Part shown: in pieces, positions 55,897-64,000 of the stretch
Layout of the letters: every line of letters starts with the position of its first letter
Position numbering within the stretch: position 1 is the first letter of the stretch
The notes under the pieces: generated by a model
The model's input: only the letters and a program-made list of their open reading frames with translations
What the model was told of the DNA's origin: nothing
The model's database searches: none
Made by a program: the position numbers and the translations under genes
DNA from: Sagittula stellata E-37
GTDB lineage: Bacteria; Pseudomonadota; Alphaproteobacteria; Rhodobacterales; Rhodobacteraceae
Assembly: GCF_039724765.1 (NCBI RefSeq)
Contig: NZ_CP155729.1
Coordinates: forward strand, 3,543,501 to 3,607,500
Direction of reading: 5' to 3'
DNA length: 64,000 bases

Positions 55897-56589
55897 ATGC
55901 CCTTCGACCGCAGCGTGAAGATCGCCCCCTCCATCCTTTCCGCCGATTTCGCCGACTTCGGGCGCGAGATCCAGGCGATTGAGGCGCAGGGCGCCGACTG
56001 GATCCACGTCGACGTGATGGACGGCCATTTCGTCCCGAACCTCACCTTCGGTCCCCCGGCGGTCAAGGCGTTCCGCAAGCACGTCAAGACCGTCATGGAC
56101 GTGCACCTGATGATCGCCCCGGTCGATCCCTATATCGACGCCTACGCCGAGGCGGGTGCAGACATCCTGACCGCCCACGTCGAGGCCGGCCCCCACACCC
56201 ACCGCACCCTTCAGGCGATCCGCGCGGCGGGCATGAAGGCAGGCGTCGCGCTCAACCCGGGCACCCCGGCACAGGCGGTCGAACACCTGCTCGACCTCGC
56301 CGACCTGGTCTGCGTGATGACGGTGAACCCCGGCTTCGGCGGGCAGAAGTTCATCGACATGACCGGCAAGGTCCGCGCCCTGCGCGCGATGATCGGCGAC
56401 CGTCCGGTCCACATCGAGATCGACGGCGGCGTGACGCCGGAAACCGCACCTCTGGTGGTCGAGGCGGGCGCCGACGTGCTGGTCGCCGGGTCGGCGGTGT
56501 TCAAGGGCGGCTCGGTCGACAATCCCGCGCCCTACGGCGAGAACATCCGCGCCATCCGCGCCTCTGTCGCCGGGGCGGCCGCCGCGTGA
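55897..56589 (+). CDS. rpe: Ribulose-phosphate 3-epimerase
   Basis: 230 residues. TIM-barrel enzyme converting ribulose-5-P and xylulose-5-P. Motifs [33 protein letters not shown] (metal His/Asp), [13 protein letters not shown] and [10 protein letters not shown]. Overlaps the gph start by 4 bases (GTGA). Metal-dependent; cytoplasmic. Both genes suit pentose phosphate/C2 metabolism. Confidence 0.97.
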   Translation: MPFDRSVKIAPSILSADFADFGREIQAIEAQGADWIHVDVMDGHFVPNLTFGPPAVKAFRKHVKTVMDVHLMIAPVDPYIDAYAEAGADILTAHVEAGPHTHRTLQAIRAAGMKAGVALNPGTPAQAVEHLLDLADLVCVMTVNPGFGGQKFIDMTGKVRALRAMIGDRPVHIEIDGGVTPETAPLVVEAGADVLVAGSAVFKGGSVDNPAPYGENIRAIRASVAGAAAA

Positions 56590-57227
56590 AGACCATCGCC
56601 TTCGACCTCGACGGCACGCTCATGGACAGCGTGCCCCACATCCACGCTGCCGTGGCCGAGGCGTTGTCCGAACTGGGCCTGCCGACGATTACGGTCGAAG
56701 AGACGCCCGGCTTCGTCGGGCGCGGCCTGCCGGTGCTGCTGGAGCGGGTGCTGGCCCATGTCGGCGCCTCGCCGGACCGCCACAAGGCGCTTTACGACCG
56801 GACGATGCACCACTACGTGACCACCCCCAGCGATCCCGCCAGCCTCTACCCCGGCGTGCCGGAGGCGCTGGAAACGCTCCGGTCGGCGGGGCACCGGCTG
56901 ACCCTCTGCACCAACAAGCCTTTCGCGGCGACCGAGACCGCGATCCGCGACACCGGCCTTGCGCCGTTCTTCGACCTTGTCATCGGCGGCGACAGCCTGC
57001 CCACGCGCAAGCCCGATCCGGCCATGCTGATCGCGGCGCTCGACGGTGCGGCGCAGACGCTCTACGTCGGCGACAGCGAAACCGATTGCGAGACGGCGCA
57101 GGCGGCAGGCGTGCCCTTCGTGCTCTTCACCGAAGGCTACCGCAATGCCCCGCCCGAAACGCTGCCGCACGTGGCCCTCTTCTCCGACTGGACCTTGGCC
57201 CCGGATATCTTCGCGACGCTCTGGTAA
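56586..57227 (+). CDS. gph: Phosphoglycolate phosphatase
   Basis: 213 residues, GTG start overlapping rpe. HAD-family motifs: [13 protein letters not shown] (nucleophile Asp), [18 protein letters not shown] and [16 protein letters not shown]. Dephosphorylates 2-phosphoglycolate; the ghrA-rpe-gph order suggests glycolate/glyoxylate salvage. Confidence 0.93.
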   Translation: MKTIAFDLDGTLMDSVPHIHAAVAEALSELGLPTITVEETPGFVGRGLPVLLERVLAHVGASPDRHKALYDRTMHHYVTTPSDPASLYPGVPEALETLRSAGHRLTLCTNKPFAATETAIRDTGLAPFFDLVIGGDSLPTRKPDPAMLIAALDGAAQTLYVGDSETDCETAQAAGVPFVLFTEGYRNAPPETLPHVALFSDWTLAPDIFATLW

Positions 57228-57239
57228 AAGGGCCATGCC

Positions 57240-57292
57240 GTAGGGTGGGCGTTCCGGCCCGGCGGGCCGGGTTGGCCACCCCTGCCCCAGCT
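57240..57292. repeat. Repeat-A-like hairpin after gph
   Basis: GTAGGGTGGGC then inner palindrome CCGGCCC-GGC-GGGCCGG, closing with GGCCACCC. It starts like repeat A and likely terminates gph. Confidence 0.5.
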
Positions 57293-57357
57293 TACCGGTT
57301 AACGGGAAAATCCGCGGTGCAACGGCTGTACTGATCGGCATGGGCCAAAAGGTTAAC

Positions 57358-57391
57358 AACCGGCCGGTTCGCCCCCCTCAACCGGCCGGTT
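57358..57391. repeat. Two AACCGGCCGGTT palindromes 22 bp apart
   Basis: Identical 12-bp perfect palindromes at 57358-57369 and 57380-57391, two helical turns apart, in a convergent spacer. Confidence 0.8.
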
Positions 57392-57525
57392 CACCCCATA
57401 AAATTTCGTAAACGCCCCCGATCCGCCGTTAACCACTAGCTTCGCAAGGCACGGCAACCACAAGATCTGCCCTGCGCGCGCGCCGTTCACCACACCGCGC
57501 GCCGCGTCAACACAGGCCGTCCGAC

Positions 57526-57933
57526 TCAGCCCGACCGGCGATAGCGGAAGACCCCTGTGCCTTTCGCGACGATCTCTCCGGTCTCGTCTGTCAGCGCCCC
57601 TTCGGCAAAGAACGTGCTCTTTCCACCGCCGGTCCTGAACCCTTCTCCGATCAGCATTTTCCCGTTCGGACGCGAGATGAACTGCACGTTCAGGTTGAGC
57701 GTCAGGCACATCTGACGATGGTCCCTGTCGCCGGTCCAGCACCCGGCATACCCCATGATCGTGTCCAGCAGAGAGGCATAGACCCCGCCATGCGGGTTGC
57801 CGTGCCGGTTCATCAGCTTGTCCGTCAGGGGAAGTTCGAACCGGGCATAGTCCTGCCGCCAGTCCGCCATCTCCATCCCCAGCAGCGTTGCGAAGGCATA
57901 GGGGCCCTCTCGAAGGTCGTCATCCATAGGCAT
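57526..57933 (-). CDS. PaaI-type acyl-CoA thioesterase (hotdog fold)
   Basis: 135 residues from MPMDDDLREGPYAFATLLG; its start overlaps the end of the kinase gene by 14 bases. Hotdog family motif MNRHGNPHGGVYASLLDTIMGYA cut (HGG with the catalytic region) and LNVQFISRPN. Hydrolyses acyl- or aryl-CoA esters. Likely the last gene of the acyl-CoA cluster, discharging products or dead-end CoA esters. Confidence 0.88.
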   Translation of the reverse strand: MPMDDDLREGPYAFATLLGMEMADWRQDYARFELPLTDKLMNRHGNPHGGVYASLLDTIMGYAGCWTGDRDHRQMCLTLNLNVQFISRPNGKMLIGEGFRTGGGKSTFFAEGALTDETGEIVAKGTGVFRYRRSG

Positions 57934-58942
57934 GCCGTGCGTCCCATCCAAGTCTTGCGAATTCGGGAACGTAAGCACCCAGTTTCAAACCCTTTTCCGG
58001 GTTCGCGGCGTTGCCGTCAAGCGCCCGTTTCTTCACGCCCTGGAGGATCGCCGCCATGCGGAACGCGCAGAAGGCCACGTAGAAGCCGAAGTCGCCCGGC
58101 ACCGCGATGCCGCGCCCGGCGCAATAGCCGGCGATGAAGCCCTCGTCCGTCGGCAGTCCCGCCGCCGCCCGGTCGATGCCCCTGAGGCCCCGTCCCTCCG
58201 CGCCCGGTGGCAATTGCCATTGCAGGATCACCCCGGCGAGATCGGCAAAGGGATGGCCCAGCGTCGACAGCTCCCAGTCGAGGACCGCCACGCAGTCCGC
58301 CCGGTCCCGCGCGAAAAGCAGGTTGTCGATGCGGTAATCCCCGTGGACCAGCGTCCGCTGGCCGTCGTCCTCCGGCAAGGCGCTCTCCAGCCAGGTCACG
58401 AGCCGGTCCATGTCCGGCTGCGCCTCTGTCTTCGTCGCTTCGTACTGCTTCGCCCAGCGCCCCAGTTGACGGGCGAAGTAGTTGCCCTGCGGGCCAAAAT
58501 CCCCAAGGCCCACCGCCTCCGGCTTCACCGCGTGAATGGCCGCGAGCACGCGGCCCATCTCCCTCACGATGGCACCGCGCATTTCCGGCGTCTCATTCGG
58601 CATGGAGGGGTCGACGATGTTGCGCCCGTCCACGTGGTCCATGACGTAGAAGGCAACGCCCAGAACCGCTTCGTCTTCGCACAGCGCATACATTCTCGGG
58701 ACCGGGACCGGCGTGTCCCGCAACGCCCGTTGCACACGGTGTTCCCGGTCCACCGCATGGGCCGATTTCAGCAACTGGCCCGGCGGCTTTCGGCGCAGGA
58801 CGTAGTCCCCGGTGGGCGAGGTCAGCCGATAGGTCGGGTTGGATTGCCCCACCGCGAATTTCTCGGCCCGAAGCGGCGGCGCAAAGTCGGGCACATGGTC
58901 GGCCATCCACCGCGCCACGCGGGCAAGTTCCTCTTCCGTCAT
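57920..58942 (-). CDS. APH-type phosphotransferase linked to acyl-CoA dehydrogenase
   Basis: 340 residues from MTEEELARVARWMADHVPDF (GTG at 58957 is possible). Kinase features: VLRRKP (nucleotide-Lys region), catalytic loop LVHGDYRIDNLLF (H200-G-D202, N207) and VLDWELSTLGHPFADLA (D222, the DFG-like metal site). This is the family of the N-terminal kinase half of vertebrate ACAD10/11, which phosphorylates 4-hydroxyacyl-CoAs. Starts 39 bases after the ACAD gene. Substrate unproven. Confidence 0.9.
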   Translation of the reverse strand: MTEEELARVARWMADHVPDFAPPLRAEKFAVGQSNPTYRLTSPTGDYVLRRKPPGQLLKSAHAVDREHRVQRALRDTPVPVPRMYALCEDEAVLGVAFYVMDHVDGRNIVDPSMPNETPEMRGAIVREMGRVLAAIHAVKPEAVGLGDFGPQGNYFARQLGRWAKQYEATKTEAQPDMDRLVTWLESALPEDDGQRTLVHGDYRIDNLLFARDRADCVAVLDWELSTLGHPFADLAGVILQWQLPPGAEGRGLRGIDRAAAGLPTDEGFIAGYCAGRGIAVPGDFGFYVAFCAFRMAAILQGVKKRALDGNAANPEKGLKLGAYVPEFARLGWDARHAYG

Positions 58943-58981
58943 CCGGCCAACCCGCACTGCCCAGTCACAACCATAGGAAGA

Positions 58982-60208
58982 TCAGTCATTGCGGTACTTC
59001 TTCAGCTCGGCCCGCGCCACCTGCCGCCTGTGCACCGCGTCCGGGCCGTCGGCGAACCGCAGGGTCCGGACATGGGTCCACATGTGCGCAAGGTCGAAAT
59101 CCTGGCTGATCCCTGCCGCGCCGTGCATCTGCATCGCCTCGTCGATCACCTTGCCCGCCATGAGCGGCGCCACGACCTTGATCTGGGAAATCCAAGGCTG
59201 CGCCGCCCGCACCCCTGCGGTGTCCATCATCCAAGCGGCCTTCAGGCACAGGAGGCGCGCCATCTCGATCTCCATCCGGGCGTTGGCGATGATGTCGAAA
59301 TTTGCCCCAAGTTCCGCGACCTTCTTGCCGAAGGCCTCGCGCGCCAGACCGCGCCGGCACATCATTTCCAGCGCCTTTTCCGCCTGCCCGATGGCGCGCA
59401 TGCAATGGTGGATACGCCCGGGGCCAAGCCGGCCCTGCGCCACCTCGAAGCCGCGCGCTTCCCCCAGCACGATGTTCTTCGCCGGGACGCGCACGTCTGT
59501 GAAACGGAGGTGCATGTGGCCGTGCGGCGCGTCGTCCGCCCCGAAGACCTGCATGGGCCGCAGCACTTCGATCCCCGGCATGTCCGGGTCCATCACGAAC
59601 ATCGTGTGGCGCTGGTGCTTGGCCGCGTCCGGATCAGTACACGCCATGAGGATATACAGCCCGCAGCGCGGGTCGCCCGCACCGCTGATCCACCACTTTT
59701 CGCCGTTCAGAACGTAATCGGCCCCGTCCCTGCGGGCCGAAAACGCCAATTGCGCCGCGTCGGACGAGGCGACGTCCGGTTCCGTCATCACGTAGGCGGA
59801 GCGGATTTCTCCTGCGAGCAAAGGCGCAAGCCAGCGATCCTTCATCCAGTCTTCGCCGTAGCGTTCGAGGACCTCCATGTTGCCGGTGTCGGGCGCGTTG
59901 CAGTTGAAGACCTCTGCGGCGATGCCCACCTTGCCCATCTCCTCGGCGAGATAGGCGTATTCAACCGTCGTCAGGCCGTAGCCGCGATCCGAGTCCGTCA
60001 GCCAGAAGTTCCACAAGCCGCGCTCCCGCGCCTTGGCCTTCAAACCGTCCAGGATTTCAAGCTGGCGGGCGGTGTGGTGGAACCGGCCCTCCGGGTGTTT
60101 ACCGACCTCGGCGTGAAACTCCCGGTCGAGCGGCGCGATCTCGTCCTCGATCATTCGGCGCACCTTTTCGACAAGCGGTTTCACCCGCTCCGTCATGCCA
60201 AGATCCAT
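58982..60208 (-). CDS. Acyl-CoA dehydrogenase family protein (ACAD10/11-like)
   Basis: 408 residues from MDLGMTERVKPLVEKVRRM; AGGGAG precedes ATG 60208. ACAD fold with AYVMTEPDVASSDAAQL and KWWISGAGDPRCGLYI (FAD/substrate region), and C-terminal QMHGAAGISQDFDLAHMW. Oxidises or otherwise converts acyl-CoA with FAD; electrons usually go to ETF. Position next to the kinase gene mirrors the ACAD11 fusion, with the order of domains reversed. Confidence 0.93.
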   Translation of the reverse strand: MDLGMTERVKPLVEKVRRMIEDEIAPLDREFHAEVGKHPEGRFHHTARQLEILDGLKAKARERGLWNFWLTDSDRGYGLTTVEYAYLAEEMGKVGIAAEVFNCNAPDTGNMEVLERYGEDWMKDRWLAPLLAGEIRSAYVMTEPDVASSDAAQLAFSARRDGADYVLNGEKWWISGAGDPRCGLYILMACTDPDAAKHQRHTMFVMDPDMPGIEVLRPMQVFGADDAPHGHMHLRFTDVRVPAKNIVLGEARGFEVAQGRLGPGRIHHCMRAIGQAEKALEMMCRRGLAREAFGKKVAELGANFDIIANARMEIEMARLLCLKAAWMMDTAGVRAAQPWISQIKVVAPLMAGKVIDEAMQMHGAAGISQDFDLAHMWTHVRTLRFADGPDAVHRRQVARAELKKYRND

Positions 60209-60270
60209 GTCTCTCTCCCTGTCTCTGAACGGCGGCGCGGCGGGCGCCCGGCGAAGGGGCGCGCGCGCCG

Positions 60271-60690
60271 TTAACCCTCGGCCAAGTAAAACCGCGTTAT
60301 CCAGTTGGCCACAAGCGCCGGGCGTGTCTCGCCTTCCTTCTCGACCTCGACGTCCCAATGTACGTCCAGCCAGCTTTCGCCCTCGTCGACACCCGCCACG
60401 GAGAACCGCCCCCGGACCCGCCGCCCGACCCTGACCGGAGAGACGAACCTGACCCGGTCGAAACCGTAGTTCACGCTGGAGGAAAATCCGGTCAGCCCCT
60501 TCGTCACCTGGTAGGACATGGCCGACAGCATCGACAGCGTCAGGAAGCCATGGGCGATGGTGCCCCCGAACGGGGTCTTCGAGGCGAACTCCGCATCTAG
60601 GTGAATGTCCTGCCAGTCATCGGTCGCATCGGCGAACGCTTTCACACGTCGCGCGTCCAGCGTGAACCAATCGCTTTCGCGCGGTGCCAT
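60271..60690 (-). CDS. MaoC-like (R)-specific enoyl-CoA hydratase/dehydratase
   Basis: 139 residues from MAPRESDWFTLDARRVKAF; GAGG lies 3-4 bases before ATG 60690. An ATG at 60714 is an alternative that overlaps the ligase stop. Hotdog fold with the catalytic D-x4-H motif DWQDIHLDAEFASKTPFGGTIAHGF cut (Asp/His pair) and GFDRVRFVSPVRVG. Adds water to enoyl-CoA. Downstream of the ligase. Confidence 0.9.
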   Translation of the reverse strand: MAPRESDWFTLDARRVKAFADATDDWQDIHLDAEFASKTPFGGTIAHGFLTLSMLSAMSYQVTKGLTGFSSSVNYGFDRVRFVSPVRVGRRVRGRFSVAGVDEGESWLDVHWDVEVEKEGETRPALVANWITRFYLAEG

Positions 60691-60703
60691 CGTCCTCAGG
60701 TCG

Positions 60704-62332
60704 TCAGCCAGCATCCGGCAACTCGTATCCTTCGAAGCATTTACGTAGCGTCATCTTCGACACTTTCCCGGTGGCGGTCAGCGGCAGGTCCTCGACGAAT
60801 TCCATTGCGTCCGGCAACTGCCATTTCGCGACGTGTTCCTGCATCATGGCGTGAATCTCTTCAAGGCGTGGGCCGTCGTCCTTCGGCACGACGACCAGAA
60901 GCGGGCGCTCCTCCCATTTCGGATGCTTGATGGCGATCACCGCGCAGTTCGCAACCTTGGGATGGGCCATCGCGATGTTTTCGAGATCGATCGAGGAAAT
61001 CCACTCGCCGCCGGACTTGATGAGATCCTTCGACCGGTCCTGGATATGCAGGAACCCCGCGCCGTCTATGCTGGCCACGTCGCCGGTGCCGAACCAGCCT
61101 TCGCGATCGAACGCCTGTGAGGTCGCCTCGGCGTTGTCGAAATATCCGGAAATGATCGCGTTCCCGCGCACATAGAGCTCACCCACGGCCTTGCCGTCGT
61201 GCGGGAGCCGATTGCCGTCTTCGTCGTTCAGCTTCAGCTCGACCCCGAACACCCGGCGGCCCTGCTTCGACTTCAGCCTCATGCGTGTATCGTGCGGCAG
61301 GTCCTTCATCGGCTCGGACAATTGGCCATGGGTTCCGACCGGGCTCATCTCCGTCATGCCCCATGCGTGGCAGACGTCCAGGCCACGATCCTCGAAGAAC
61401 TCGATCATCGCCCGCGGCGCGGCAGAGCCGCCGATCACAAGCTGATCCAGTTTCGACGGCACGGTGCCGCGTTTTTCGACTTCCGCCCGCAGCCCCAGCC
61501 AGACCGTCGGCACACCCCACGAGGCGGTGACCCCTTCGCTTTCCATAAGTTCGAACAGCGACGGGCCGTCCAGCTTCGGCCCCGGCATGATCAGCGAGGC
61601 GCCCACCATCGGCGCGGCATAAGGCAACCCCCAGGAATTGACGTGGAACATCGGCACGACGGGGAGGATGCGACCACCTTCCCGCAACGATTTCGGCAGG
61701 GTGATCGCGATGAACATCGCATGAAGCACGGTCGAGCGATGGGAATAGAGCGCGCCCTTCGGGTTGCCCGTGGTGCCGGAGGTGTAGCACAGCGCCGCAG
61801 CTGCATTTTCGTCCATCAGCGGCCAGTCGAATGTGGTCGCCTGTTCGTCCAGCAGATCCTCGTAACACAGGAACCCCATATCAGAGTCGGGCATGTGCGA
61901 TCGGTCCGTCATGACCACCAGCACCAGCCCCTCCGGCAGGTGATCGGCCAACGCCTCAACCAGCGGCACGAAGGTCAGGTCCAGGCACAGAACGCGGTCG
62001 CCGGCGTGCTTGATGATGTAGAGCATCTGCTCGGCGGACAGGCGCGGGTTGATCGTGTGGCAGACCGCGCCCATGCCGGAGACGGCGTAATACAGCTCGA
62101 AATGCCGGTAGCCGTTCCACGCGAGCGTGGCCACCCGATCCCCTTCGCCGACGCCGAGGTCTTTCAGCCCATGCGCCAGCTGCGCCACGCGGGCATAGGT
62201 GTCGCGGTAGCTCTGGCGATGCAGATCCCCCTCGGTCCGGACTGAAACGATTTCTCCTCCCGGGTGCGCCGCCGCCGCATAATCCAGGATCTCGATGACC
62301 CTCAACGGCATCTGCATCATCATGCCTTGCAT
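60704..62332 (-). CDS. Acyl-CoA ligase, DmdB-like / medium-chain type
   Basis: 542 residues from [23 protein letters not shown] precedes ATG 62332. ANL superfamily: AMP-binding [39 protein letters not shown], and the catalytic-Lys motif [15 protein letters not shown] at the end. It activates a carboxylic acid to its CoA ester. The N-terminal wording ([24 protein letters not shown] cut) is like that of the 3-methylmercaptopropionate-CoA ligases of roseobacters, but the substrate is not proven. First gene of the acyl-CoA unit. Confidence 0.9.
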   Translation of the reverse strand: MQGMMMQMPLRVIEILDYAAAAHPGGEIVSVRTEGDLHRQSYRDTYARVAQLAHGLKDLGVGEGDRVATLAWNGYRHFELYYAVSGMGAVCHTINPRLSAEQMLYIIKHAGDRVLCLDLTFVPLVEALADHLPEGLVLVVMTDRSHMPDSDMGFLCYEDLLDEQATTFDWPLMDENAAAALCYTSGTTGNPKGALYSHRSTVLHAMFIAITLPKSLREGGRILPVVPMFHVNSWGLPYAAPMVGASLIMPGPKLDGPSLFELMESEGVTASWGVPTVWLGLRAEVEKRGTVPSKLDQLVIGGSAAPRAMIEFFEDRGLDVCHAWGMTEMSPVGTHGQLSEPMKDLPHDTRMRLKSKQGRRVFGVELKLNDEDGNRLPHDGKAVGELYVRGNAIISGYFDNAEATSQAFDREGWFGTGDVASIDGAGFLHIQDRSKDLIKSGGEWISSIDLENIAMAHPKVANCAVIAIKHPKWEERPLLVVVPKDDGPRLEEIHAMMQEHVAKWQLPDAMEFVEDLPLTATGKVSKMTLRKCFEGYELPDAG

Positions 62333-62443
62333 CTGGCCCTCCCTTGCCGTCCGCTTCCTTGGGCCTAGACTGCGCAACATGACGGCCCGGGCGCAACAGC
62401 TTTCCACAAGCGTCCGGAAGACAAATTGGAACAGGAGCCAGAC

Positions 62444-63460
62444 ATGCCTTCACAGATGACCCGTATCGCGATGGCCCGCCATCCGGAGGGCGACCCGGTG
62501 GCAGAAGATTTCTCTTTGGAGCGGGGCGCGATGCCGGAACCGGCAGAGGGCGAGATCCTCGTGGAGGTCACGCTGCTGTCGCTTGATCCCTACATGCGGG
62601 GCCGCATGGCGCCGGTAAAAAGTTACGCCCCCTCGCTGAGCGTTGGCGACACCATGACCGGACAAGGCGTTGGCCGTGTCATATCCTCGAAGGCGGACGG
62701 TTTTGCTGAAGGCGATCTCGTGACCGGCATGACCGGCTGGGCCAGCCACGCGGTGCTCAAGGGCAATGAGGCGCGCAAGCTGGACAGCGACCTGCCGCCC
62801 TCCACGGCGCTTGGCGTGCTGGGCATGCCGGGGTTCACAGCTTGGACCGGACTGAAGAAATACGGCCGCCCCAAAGCGGGTGAGACGCTGGTCGTGGCCG
62901 CCGCGACGGGACCGGTGGGTGCCATGGTAGGACAGCTGGCAAAATCGCAGGGTCTGAGAACCGTGGCCATCGCAGGAGGCCCCGAGAAGTGCCGGATCGC
63001 GACGGAGACGTTCGGCTTCGACGCGGCTATCGACCACCGCGCCCATGACGCCGCATCGCTGCGCAAGGCGCTGGAAGAGGCCGCACCGGACGGCATCGAC
63101 ATCTACTGGGAAAACGTCGGCGGCAAGGTGCTTGAGGCGGTTCTGCCTCTGATGAACGTGCACGGCCGTATCCCGCTTTGCGGCACGATTGCCTGGTACA
63201 GCGGCTCGGATGACATCGCCGACGGGCTGCCGACGGTCTGGCGCAGCATCCTGACAAAGCGGCTTTCGGTGAACGGCCTGATCATCTTCGACCACTGGGA
63301 CGGCTTCCCGGACTTCCTGCGCGAGGTCACGCCGAAGGTTGCAGCGGACCAGATCACCTGGCTGGAAGACGTTGCCGAGGGGCTGGAGAATGCGCCGGCG
63401 GCCTTCATGGCGATGCTGAAGGGCGGCAACACCGGCAAGCAGATCGTCAAGCTGTCCTGA
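62444..63460 (+). CDS. NADP-dependent oxidoreductase, CurA/prostaglandin-reductase type MDR
   Basis: 338 residues from [24 protein letters not shown] precedes ATG 62444. Zinc-free medium-chain reductase: [20 protein letters not shown] (family signature), [14 protein letters not shown], nucleotide loop [19 protein letters not shown], and EKCRIATE. Reduces enones or 2-alkenals with NADPH. Divergent from the ligase gene (111-bp gap). May deal with reactive unsaturated intermediates. Confidence 0.93.
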   Translation: MPSQMTRIAMARHPEGDPVAEDFSLERGAMPEPAEGEILVEVTLLSLDPYMRGRMAPVKSYAPSLSVGDTMTGQGVGRVISSKADGFAEGDLVTGMTGWASHAVLKGNEARKLDSDLPPSTALGVLGMPGFTAWTGLKKYGRPKAGETLVVAAATGPVGAMVGQLAKSQGLRTVAIAGGPEKCRIATETFGFDAAIDHRAHDAASLRKALEEAAPDGIDIYWENVGGKVLEAVLPLMNVHGRIPLCGTIAWYSGSDDIADGLPTVWRSILTKRLSVNGLIIFDHWDGFPDFLREVTPKVAADQITWLEDVAEGLENAPAAFMAMLKGGNTGKQIVKLS

Positions 63461-64000
63461 GCCGGGCCAACGTCACGTCCGATAGCTGTGGTTCATGCCC
63501 TGTCGGTCCTGGCTGCGGCTCCAGCCCATCACAAAGCACCACGCGGTTGCGACCCTGCTCCTTGGCACGGTACATCGCGTGGTCGGCAACGGACACCGCC
63601 TCGATGAGGGACCGTCCGACGCCCTTTTCTACGATGGTGCAGCCCAGCGAAGCGGTCACCACGGGCAGGCCATCGGTGCTTCGGGTGGCTTCGGCGATCC
63701 GGACACGCAGGACCTCTGCACGGGCGCGCAGGGCCACCGGATTGTTGAGCGGGAACATGACGGCGAATTCCTCGCCGCCCCAGCGCGTGACCATATCGGT
63801 CATGCGCATCTCTTCCTGCATGGCGCGCGCCGCCGTCTGGAGCACCGCATCGCCCACCGCGTGGCCATAGGTGTCGTTAACGTTCTTGAAGTGGTCGAGG
63901 TCGACCAGGATGACAGCGACATGCGAGCGCCAGATACGGTCCTCGAACCACGCCCGGGCCGCGCGTCTCGTGGCGGCACCGGTCAGGGAATCCGTCTCCA
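63447..64000 (-). CDS. Diguanylate cyclase C-terminal GGDEF domain (5' end outside the window)
   Basis: Partial: the frame is open to the window edge. In-frame translation back from 63857 gives DSLTGAATRR, DLDHFKNVNDTYGHAVGD, then MQEEMRMTDMVTRWGGEEF. The active-site motif GGEEF and an inhibitory RxxD (RMTD, five residues before it) are both present, so it should be feedback-inhibited by cyclic di-GMP. Sensor domains upstream are unseen. Its 3' end overlaps the end of the MDR gene on the opposite strand by 14 bases. Confidence 0.92.
   Translation of the reverse strand, partial: ETDSLTGAATRRAARAWFEDRIWRSHVAVILVDLDHFKNVNDTYGHAVGDAVLQTAARAMQEEMRMTDMVTRWGGEEFAVMFPLNNPVALRARAEVLRVRIAEATRSTDGLPVVTASLGCTIVEKGVGRSLIEAVSVADHAMYRAKEQGRNRVVLCDGLEPQPGPTGHEPQLSDVTLARLRTA

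Larger units (their letters stand above)
57228..57525. other. 298-bp convergent spacer with paired palindromes
   Basis: No gene. Contains the repeat-A-like hairpin, two AACCGGCCGGTT palindromes (57358-57369 and 57380-57391) and several GTTAAC motifs. Both neighbouring genes end here, so these are not ordinary promoter operators. Confidence 0.5.

Noticed and set aside
57932-60274. 780-residue plus-strand ORF
   Set aside because: Antisense to the kinase and ACAD genes; His/Arg-rich shadow composition.

Overview
The window looks like chromosomal DNA of a marine-type Rhodobacteraceae (Roseobacter group, Alphaproteobacteria). This is inferred from high GC, strong Shine-Dalgarno usage, an FnrL / cbb3-oxidase / HemN gene set with FNR boxes, a CcoNOQP + CcoGHIS pair of operons, YejABEF, BluB under a cobalamin riboswitch, and acyl-CoA modules typical of this family. 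No rRNA, tRNA or CRISPR array was seen. Apart from one IS5-family element at the left edge, almost everything is ordinary core or near-core genome.

Layout. 110-950: an IS5/IS427-type insertion sequence whose transposase needs a -1 frameshift. 1281-9668: two paralogous, divergently oriented TadG-TadE-TadE trios (Flp/Tad pilus-type envelope proteins) on either side of an NAD-type glutamate dehydrogenase gene. 9728-15955: a small membrane protein, Ogt, an orphan TRAP binding protein with a ferredoxin and a cytochrome P450 under a divergent LysR, prephenate dehydratase, and a membrane-anchored cytochrome c. 16209-22082: the yejABEF peptide ABC transporter. 22040-23570: a DMT exporter and divergent MarR with three operator palindromes. 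23589-32076: hemN, fnrL, PhzF, DUF1428, MarR, a tandem Usp protein, then ccoNOQP, with FNR boxes between hemN/fnrL and usp/ccoN. 32230-35140: a PAS-GAF-GGDEF protein, two tiny overlapping ORFs and a LysR regulator separating the two halves of the cbb3 locus. 35235-39521: ccoGHIS, including a 53-residue CcoS. 39750-45493: Lrp/ald, bluB with its riboswitch, mscL, a GST, a YtoQ protein, and a membrane protein. 45442-48503: a dimethylglycine dehydrogenase-like FAD/GcvT protein and a small secreted protein. 48770-54816: mreB-mreC-mreD-mrdA-rodA (cell elongation). 54898-57227: ghrA-like reductase, rpe, gph. 57526-63460: PaaI thioesterase, APH-type kinase, acyl-CoA dehydrogenase, MaoC, acyl-CoA ligase and a CurA-type reductase. 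63447-64000: the C-terminal part of a second GGDEF protein running off the right edge.

How the genes work together. FnrL plausibly controls its own gene, hemN (anaerobic haem), usp, ccoNOQP and ccoGHIS, giving a compact low-oxygen respiration block. The mre/mrd block builds the elongasome. The 57.5-62.3 kb block resembles a split bacterial version of the vertebrate ACAD10/11 kinase-dehydrogenase fusion and may degrade hydroxylated or short/medium acyl-CoAs.

I did not find a clearly new defence or mobile system. The observations most worth a second look are the mirrored TadG/TadE trios with odd Gly/Ser/Asn and Tyr/Trp-rich segments, the triple CTTGACGTCAAG operator, the GTTGATATCAAC palindrome abutting a marR start codon, the AT-rich perfect palindrome between mreB and mreC, the paired AACCGGCCGGTT palindromes in a convergent spacer, and the kinase + ACAD acyl-CoA module.
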